A stretch of 35,419 bases of DNA from an uncultured Eubacteriales bacterium (GTDB lineage Bacteria > Bacillota > Clostridia > Christensenellales > Aristaeellaceae). Positions 30,659 through 35,419 of the stretch are shown here, one piece after another (position 1 is the first letter of the stretch; every line of letters begins with the position of its first letter). The notes under the pieces are model-generated. The model had not been told where the DNA came from. It worked only from the letters and a program-made list of their open reading frames with translations, and made no database searches. Location: NCBI GenBank assembly GCA_900542395.1, contig UQNM01000017.1:1-35419 (forward strand), in the 5' to 3' direction. A program made the position numbers and the translations under genes.

Positions 30659-31483
30659 TCACGCCAGCCCGATTCTCGTGCAGGCGACGCGCCCCTCCAG
30701 CAGGTCGCTGATGCGGTGGCGGCCATGGCCGATGATCACCGTCGTGCCGCGCATCGCCGGGCCGAGCGCGTATTCCAGCTTGGCGTGCGCGCCGTTCGCG
30801 CCCGCGCGGGACGCGCCCATGCAGTACGTCTGCAATTCGCGGATTTTGCGCTCCATCTCCTCCGGCGTTCGCGCCTCCACGTCGCGAATCAGCGTCTTCG
30901 GGTCCTTCGGATCGGCGTAAATGCCCTCCGTCGAGGTCATAATGAGCAGCGTTCTGGCCGTCACCAGCCCCGCGATGACCGCCGCCGTCTCGTCGTTATC
31001 CACGCACTCGTGCACCTCGCGGTGCTCGCGCCGCAGGTTGGAAAGCTCCCACTTGCGGTTCTCCTCGTCGGAAACCGGGTCGTTGTAGTTGACGATCGGA
31101 ATCGCGCCCTGCTCCTTCGCGCGCAGAAACAGCTTGCGGATGTGCTCGCGCTTCTCCGGGTCGTTGAAATGCTGATGCTCCACCAGCACCTGACGCACGG
31201 AGTATTCCGGCCGGACGAAGTGGCGGTATTGCTCCATCAGGATGCTCTGCCCCTGCGCCGCGTAATCCGTCTTGGCGTCCACGCTGTCGCAGGTCAGCTC
31301 GTGCCCCGTGCGCTTGATGTAATCCAGCCGCCCGATCTCCGCCGCGCCGCTCGTCACCCAGATCATGCCCGGCTTTAATTCGCTGCCCAGACGGGAAAAA
31401 ATGTTGTAATCAATGTCGGCGTCCTCGCGGCGAATCAGCGCCATCGAGCCAATCTTGCCGACCAATTCAAAATCATACCGCAT
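30659..31483 (-). CDS. Divergent glutamate-5-kinase-like amino-acid kinase
   Basis: The 274-residue protein starts at ATG 31483 (AGAAGG upstream), inside a longer open frame. The amino-acid-kinase fold is plain: LVGKIGSMAL, WVTSGAAEIGRL, YAAQGQSILMEQY, IPIVNYNDPVSDEE, VDNDETAAVIAGLVTARTLLIMTSTEGIYADP. These follow the order of glutamate 5-kinase (ProB). However, the ProB signatures are altered: NENDT is NYNDP, and the GTGGMxTK nucleotide loop is replaced by SRAGANGAHAK. There is no C-terminal PUA domain, and no proA nearby. It may phosphorylate a different acid. It lies in a unit with rlmH upstream and the PHP phosphatase downstream. Confidence 0.8.
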   Translation of the reverse strand: MRYDFELVGKIGSMALIRREDADIDYNIFSRLGSELKPGMIWVTSGAAEIGRLDYIKRTGHELTCDSVDAKTDYAAQGQSILMEQYRHFVRPEYSVRQVLVEHQHFNDPEKREHIRKLFLRAKEQGAIPIVNYNDPVSDEENRKWELSNLRREHREVHECVDNDETAAVIAGLVTARTLLIMTSTEGIYADPKDPKTLIRDVEARTPEEMERKIRELQTYCMGASRAGANGAHAKLEYALGPAMRGTTVIIGHGRHRISDLLEGRVACTRIGLA

Positions 31484-31569
31484 GCTCTTGCCTTCTCTTT
31501 GGCCGCGCCCGCGTTTCGCGGGTTTCGCCCTTCCGTTTGTCTGTCGGAAACGATTGACGCATCCGAAAT

Positions 31570-32046
31570 CTATTTGTGATACCGTTCCCCCGCCGCGATC
31601 TTCATCGCGCGGTAGGTCTGCTCCAGCAGCATTACGCGCGCCAGTTGATGCGGAAAGGTCATCGGGGAAAACGACAGCTTGAAATTCGCCCGCGCGACCA
31701 CCTGCGGCGAAAGCCCCAGCGAGCCGCCGATGATGAACACCACCCGCCGCCCGGTATCGCCAAACTGCGTCAGCTTTTCGGAAAGCTGCACGGAGTCGAG
31801 CTGTTTTCCGCCGATGCACAGCGCGATAACGACGTCGTCCTCGCGCACCTTCTGCAAAATCGCCCGTCCCTCTTTTTCGCAAATCTGCGCCTCGACGGCG
31901 GGCGAGCTGTTCGCGGGCTCGGGCAGATCCGGCAGCTCGATTTCTTCGAACTTTCCAAACCGGGAGAGCCGCTTTTCATATTCGTTCGCCGCGTCGCGCC
32001 AGTATTTTTCCTTGAGCCGCCCCATGCAGATCAGCGCCATGTTCAC
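31570..32046 (-). CDS. rlmH: 23S rRNA pseudouridine1915-N3-methyltransferase
   Basis: RlmH methylates pseudouridine 1915 in helix 69 of 23S rRNA on the 70S ribosome. The start is taken as GTG 32046-32044, giving 158 residues. MNMALICMGRLKEKYW then aligns with family N-termini, and GGAGGTGA stands 10 bases before it; the ATG at 32040 is too far. The GTG overlaps the protease stop as GTGA. The SPOUT knot is visible as VVFIIGGSLGLSPQV and the C-terminal ARVMLLEQTYRAMKIAAGERYHK. Length is normal. Confidence 0.95.
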   Translation of the reverse strand: MNMALICMGRLKEKYWRDAANEYEKRLSRFGKFEEIELPDLPEPANSSPAVEAQICEKEGRAILQKVREDDVVIALCIGGKQLDSVQLSEKLTQFGDTGRRVVFIIGGSLGLSPQVVARANFKLSFSPMTFPHQLARVMLLEQTYRAMKIAAGERYHK

Positions 32047-32933
32047 GGCCTCGTCACCTCCGTCACCACCACGGCGGCGATCACCGCCAGCACGGCCGCA
32101 GCCACCTTCGCCGTCTCCTTTCGGCTCAGCGCGCCGCCCCATACGACCGGCGCGCGGTTCGCCCGCGCGAGGTACACGCGCGCGACCATGGCGAAGCAGA
32201 GCGCCGCGCTCAGCAGCCCCAGCGCGCAAAGGAGCAGCGAGCGCCCGGAAAACGAAGCGCCCGCAAAGCCGAGCAGCAGCACCGCCGCGTTGTAACAGCC
32301 GTGCATCAGCATCGGCGCGAGGATCGACCCGGTTCGCCGCGCCATGCCGCCCAGCAGGCAGCCCAGCAGGAACCGCGGCAGAAACGCCGCGTCAACGCCG
32401 TGCGCCGCCGCGAACAGCAGCGCCGCCGCCGCAATCGCCCTGCCCCGACCCGCCTTGGCGAACGCCCCCATCAGGTAGCCGCGGAAGAACAGCTCCTCGC
32501 AAATCGGCGCGAGCAGCGCGCTTTGCAGCAGCATCGGCAGAAACAGCGCCGAATCCGGCGTTACGGCCGCCGCCTGCGCCGTTTCCACGCCGCAGAGCCG
32601 GAGCGCCGCGCCCGGAAGCTCGGCCAAAAGCGCCGCCGGGCCGACGAACAGCGCCCCCGCCGCCGCCAGACACAGCACATGCTGCGCGCTCAGCGCCCGA
32701 AGCGCGATCAGGCCGTGCTGGTCGCCGTCCAGCAGAAACAGCCCCGCCAGCGCGGGCAGCAGAAAGCACAGCAGCGTCCCCGCCGTCGAAAGCGCCACGG
32801 CGGACAGCCCCGCCGCATGCAGCGCCGCGCCCAGCAGACGAATCAGATACAGCCCCGCCAGCGAGGCGAGGCTCAAAAAAAGCGCGACGCGCGTGCGCAC
32901 ACGCCGCCGCGCCCTGCTTTTTTCACACATCAT
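32043..32933 (-). CDS. CPBP family intramembrane metalloprotease
   Basis: CPBP (Abi/Rce1-like) proteins are membrane metalloproteases. The 296-residue protein has about eight hydrophobic segments. The active-site motifs are complete: EELFFRG with Glu146-Glu147 and Arg151, AAHG with His178, and HGCYN with His211 and Asn215. The start ATG overlaps the GT2-GtrA stop as ATGA; its own stop overlaps the rlmH start as GTGA. Roles known for the family include bacteriocin self-immunity and protein processing; nothing here shows a substrate. Confidence 0.91.
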   Translation of the reverse strand: MMCEKSRARRRVRTRVALFLSLASLAGLYLIRLLGAALHAAGLSAVALSTAGTLLCFLLPALAGLFLLDGDQHGLIALRALSAQHVLCLAAAGALFVGPAALLAELPGAALRLCGVETAQAAAVTPDSALFLPMLLQSALLAPICEELFFRGYLMGAFAKAGRGRAIAAAALLFAAAHGVDAAFLPRFLLGCLLGGMARRTGSILAPMLMHGCYNAAVLLLGFAGASFSGRSLLLCALGLLSAALCFAMVARVYLARANRAPVVWGGALSRKETAKVAAAVLAVIAAVVVTEVTRP

Positions 32934-33964
32934 TTATCAAACACAAAGTCGCGCTGAATGAAGTAGCTGACCGCAAAGAGCAGAAGATCGCCCGGGATTT
33001 TGATCCCCGCCGCCGAGATCGGCAGCACGGTCGGCAAAACCTGCACCAGCCCCGCGCCCAGAAGCCCCTGCACGACGGCCAGCGCGTAATACTTGACCAT
33101 CGAATGTCTGCCGCCGCGGCCGGAGAAGACGGTGTGCTTGTTGAGGTGATAATTCACCTGCGAGGACACCAGACGCGCCAGCGCGTAGCTGATCAGCGGC
33201 GCGAATTTGAACACGCCGAGGCACAGCCAGTACAGCAGATAATCCACCGCGAAGGACGTGACCGACGAGAACAGGTATTTGAAGATGACCGCGTAGATGC
33301 GGATCGCGTCGCGCACGGGGTTGAAGTGGCTGCCGGAATTATCGTCGATGTAGATCGTCTCAATCGGCACTTCGAACACGCCGAGCTTCATATCCCGCAG
33401 CTTGAGCAGCACGTTCATCTCGTATTCATACCGCTCGCCGTCGATGGTAATCATCGCCGGGATGGCGCAGGCGGGCAGGCCGCGCAGGCCGGTCTGCGTA
33501 TCGGAAACGTGCACGCCGCTGGCGAGCGCATACACAAAACGGGTGATTCGGTTGCCCCAGCGGCTCTTGAACGGCACATCGCCTGTAAATTCGCGCGAAC
33601 CGAGCACCAGCGCGTTCGGGTGCTCGCGCATGGCCTCGATGAGGCGCAGGATGTCGCGCAGGGTATGCTGGCCGTCCGCATCCGCCGTCACCACGCCGGA
33701 AAGATCCGGCCAGAGGTTCAGCGCGGCATTCAGGCCGGTCTTGAGCGCGCGCCCCTTGCCCTGATTGACCGCATGCACGGCAACCTCGGCGCCCAGCGCG
33801 CGGCACTCGTCAAAAATATGCGCGAACGCCTGCTGGCCGCCGTCGTCCACCAGCAGCACGTCGAGCTTCTCTTCCTTGAGTTCGCGCGTGAGCTGAACCA
33901 GCCGCTCATCCGGCTTGTAGGCGGGAATGAGCACCACCGCGCGAAACGTATCTTGCTTCTCCAT
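32930..33964 (-). CDS. GT2 glycosyltransferase fused to GtrA-like membrane domain
   Basis: The 344-residue protein joins two functions. Residues about 5-215 are a GT-A domain of the polyprenyl-phosphate mannosyl/glucosyl transferase type (VVLIPAYKPDERL, VLLVDDGG, ADADGQHT). Residues about 220-340 are a GtrA-like domain with four helices (SSVTSFAVDYLLYWLCL, SYALARLVSSQVNYHLNKHTVF), the family thought to flip the lipid-linked sugar. In Shigella gtrA and gtrB are separate genes. GAGGAG lies before the ATG. It heads the operon with the protease and rlmH and has a promoter holding an inverted repeat. Sugar and acceptor are unknown. Confidence 0.92.
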   Translation of the reverse strand: MEKQDTFRAVVLIPAYKPDERLVQLTRELKEEKLDVLLVDDGGQQAFAHIFDECRALGAEVAVHAVNQGKGRALKTGLNAALNLWPDLSGVVTADADGQHTLRDILRLIEAMREHPNALVLGSREFTGDVPFKSRWGNRITRFVYALASGVHVSDTQTGLRGLPACAIPAMITIDGERYEYEMNVLLKLRDMKLGVFEVPIETIYIDDNSGSHFNPVRDAIRIYAVIFKYLFSSVTSFAVDYLLYWLCLGVFKFAPLISYALARLVSSQVNYHLNKHTVFSGRGGRHSMVKYYALAVVQGLLGAGLVQVLPTVLPISAAGIKIPGDLLLFAVSYFIQRDFVFDK

Positions 33965-34022
33965 AACGACTCCTCGTTGCTCTTGTTGTTATGCCCGGTT
34001 TTCTTTGGGCAGACACGCAATC

Positions 34023-34060
34023 AGTATAGCGCCCGACCGGCCAAAAGTCAATCGGGCGCT
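34023..34060 (-). promoter_or_regulatory. Promoter of the GT2-GtrA operon with inverted repeat in its spacer
   Basis: On the minus strand, TTGACT (34051-34046), 17 bases, TATACT (34028-34023). A perfect 9-bp dyad, AGCGCCCGA (34028-34036) and TCGGGCGCT (34052-34060), brackets the -35 and spacer. It is placed to be an operator; it lacks a T-run of terminator quality. Confidence 0.6.
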
Positions 34061-34067
34061 GTTTTCC

Positions 34068-34096
34068 TTGCGCGGTTTCTCCCTTTGTGCTAAAAT
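34068..34096 (+). promoter_or_regulatory. sigma-A type promoter of trpS
   Basis: TTGCGC (34068-34073), 17 bases, TAAAAT (34091-34096). The start near 34103 gives a 63-nt leader with a 10-bp hairpin at 34121-34145 before the ribosome site. That is too short for a T-box riboswitch. Confidence 0.62.
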
Positions 34097-34165
34097 AGAA
34101 ACAACATTCTACATTCACACGCGGCCTTTTCAGTGGAAAGGGCGCTTCAAAGGAGATTATGCTTT

Positions 34166-35179
34166 ATGGAACAACAGACTGCCCCGGTGAAAAAACAACG
34201 CATCCTCTCGGGAATCCAGCCTTCCGGCACGCCGACGCTGGGCAACTACATCGGCGCCATGCGCAACTGGAAGCTGCTGGAGGATCAATACGACTGCCTG
34301 TACATGATCGCCGATCTGCACGCCATCACGGTGCGGCAGGAACCGGCGAAACTGCGCGCGCAGTCCATCCAGCTTCTGGCGCTGCTGCTGGCCATCGGCC
34401 TTGACCCGGAAAAGAACGTGCTCTTCTTCCAGAGCCATGTGCACCAGCACGCGGAGATGAACTGGCTGCTCAACTGCTTCACCTACATGGGCGAGATGAG
34501 CCGCATGACCCAGTTCAAGGACAAGAGCGCCAAGCACGCGGACAACATCAACTGCGGCCTGTTCACCTACCCCGTGCTGATGGCGGGCGACATCCTGCTC
34601 TATCAGGCGAACCTCGTGCCGGTCGGCGTGGATCAGACGCAGCACCTTGAAATCTGCCGCGACATCGCCACCCGCTTCAACGGCCTGTACGGCAACGTGT
34701 TCACCATCCCGGAGGGCTATTATCCGAAGCTGGGCGCGCGCGTGATGAGCCTGCAGGACCCGAAGCGCAAGATGAGCAAATCCGACCCGGACGATTGCTT
34801 TATCTCCATGCTGGACGGCCCGGACGTCGTGCGCCGCAAGCTGCGCCGCGCGGTGACGGATTCCGAATCCGAAATCCGCTTCGACGCGGAGAACAAGCCG
34901 GGCGTTTCCAACCTGCTGGCGATGCTCTGCGCGCTGACGGGCGAAAGCATGGATCACGCGGTCGAGTCGTTCGCGGGCAAGGGCTACGGCGATCTCAAGT
35001 CCGCCGTGGCCGACGCGATTGTGGCGACGCTCGAACCGATTCAGGCGGATTACAACCGCTATATGGGCGACAAGGCGTATCTGGAAACGGTCTATCGTCA
35101 GGGTGCGGAGCGCGCGGGGCGTATGGCCGAGCGCACGCTCTCCAAGGCGATGAAAAAAATCGGTTTTATCGCGAAGTAA
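34166..35179 (+). CDS. trpS: Tryptophanyl-tRNA synthetase
   Basis: TrpRS charges tRNA-Trp with tryptophan. The 337-residue protein starts at ATG 34166 with AAGGAGA about 10 bases upstream; the open frame extends to 34133 but that codon has no ribosome site. Class I motifs: SGIQPSGTPTLGNYIG (HIGH region, 12-27) and RKMSKSDPDD (KMSKS, near 200). YLMIADLHAI, NCGLFTYPVLMAGDILLY and VPVGVDQTQHLEICRDIA also match. It is divergent from the GT2-GtrA operon. No T-box is seen. A palindromic repeat cluster starts within 13 bases of the stop. Confidence 0.96.
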   Translation: MEQQTAPVKKQRILSGIQPSGTPTLGNYIGAMRNWKLLEDQYDCLYMIADLHAITVRQEPAKLRAQSIQLLALLLAIGLDPEKNVLFFQSHVHQHAEMNWLLNCFTYMGEMSRMTQFKDKSAKHADNINCGLFTYPVLMAGDILLYQANLVPVGVDQTQHLEICRDIATRFNGLYGNVFTIPEGYYPKLGARVMSLQDPKRKMSKSDPDDCFISMLDGPDVVRRKLRRAVTDSESEIRFDAENKPGVSNLLAMLCALTGESMDHAVESFAGKGYGDLKSAVADAIVATLEPIQADYNRYMGDKAYLETVYRQGAERAGRMAERTLSKAMKKIGFIAK

Positions 35180-35184
35180 AACGC

Positions 35185-35419
35185 CTTCCGTCACAGCTTC
35201 GCTGTGCGCCCCCTTCTTGAGGGTGTTTCGCTTCCCTCAATAATTGAGCAAAAAACAAATTCTGCACAAAACGCGGGCGCGCAATGCGCGCCCCTACGGG
35301 TACGGCGCGACTTATTGCTTAGACAGAAAATAACCTGATCAAAGAGCTCCCTCTTTGAGGGTGTGGAGCTTGCCGCCCGCTGCGCGGGAGACAGGCAAGC
35401 GAAACGCCGAAGGTCTGGC
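35185..35419. repeat. Palindromic intergenic repeat cluster, cut by window edge
   Basis: Hairpins include CACAGC/GCTGTG (35192-35206), GGGCGCGC/GCGCGCCC (35275-35293) and GCTTGCC/GGCAAGC (35368-35400) enclosing GCCCGC/GCGGG. C- and T-rich stretches (CTTCCGTCAC, CCCTC..GAGGG) recall the cluster at 14222-14320 in inverted order. No gene is visible in this 240-base tail, and no proper trpS terminator. Confidence 0.65.

Noticed and set aside
34097..34165. T-box riboswitch before trpS
   Set aside because: The leader from the predicted start is only about 63 nt and lacks the T-box consensus and specifier loop; only a small hairpin is present.

Overview
The window looks like a chromosomal segment of a high-GC, low-oxygen-lifestyle member of the Clostridia (Firmicutes). 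The evidence is: many sigma-A type promoters with exactly 17-bp spacers, strong GGAGG ribosome binding sites, a YabN-type MazG, HU, a DegV/FakB protein, a YkvI-family protein, an OadB/OadG sodium-pump pair and a ferredoxin-type DUF362 protein. I see no outer-membrane genes. Genus cannot be fixed from the sequence. I saw no rRNA, tRNA, CRISPR array, prophage or transposase; mobile-looking DNA is limited to short fold-back repeats.

Layout. 1-5000 (minus strand): comM/yifB, a LysR regulator and a secreted FMN_bind protein run towards a truncated dprA. The LysR/flavoprotein pair sits between comM and dprA, which are often neighbours in Firmicutes. 5000-10300 (plus): a MATE exporter, then two paralogous translational GTPases, prfC and typA. 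10300-15000: a hairpin-rich gap, then mscS coupled to a cytoplasmic GH13 neopullulanase-like enzyme (minus), a DegV lipid-binding protein (plus) and beta-phosphoglucomutase (minus). 15000-19000 (minus): oadB with a 45-residue oadG-like gene, a 160-bp MITE-like fold-back, a DUF362 ferredoxin protein and an AEC transporter. 19000-24100 (minus): hup, then an apparent five-gene operon rsmD-coaD-coiled coil-GT2-mazG. 24100-26700 (minus): alr, 5-formyl-THF cyclo-ligase and a membrane protein joined by ATGA overlaps. 26800-29300: a YkvI-family membrane protein converging on an M1-peptidase-like protein that has lost its zinc site. 29300-34000 (minus): GT2-GtrA fusion, CPBP protease, rlmH, a divergent glutamate-5-kinase-like protein, a PHP phosphatase and a zinc-ribbon membrane protein. 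34000-35419 (plus): trpS, then a palindromic repeat cluster that runs off the end.

Most genes are housekeeping: translation, RNA modification, CoA, folate and D-alanine supply, nucleotide sanitation and recombination of incoming DNA. The less ordinary parts are the LysR/leader-ORF/secreted flavoprotein module, the pseudo-M1 protein, the altered amino-acid kinase next to a PHP phosphatase, and fold-back elements that appear to serve as transcription terminators. None of these is proven to be a new system; each is set out below with a test.
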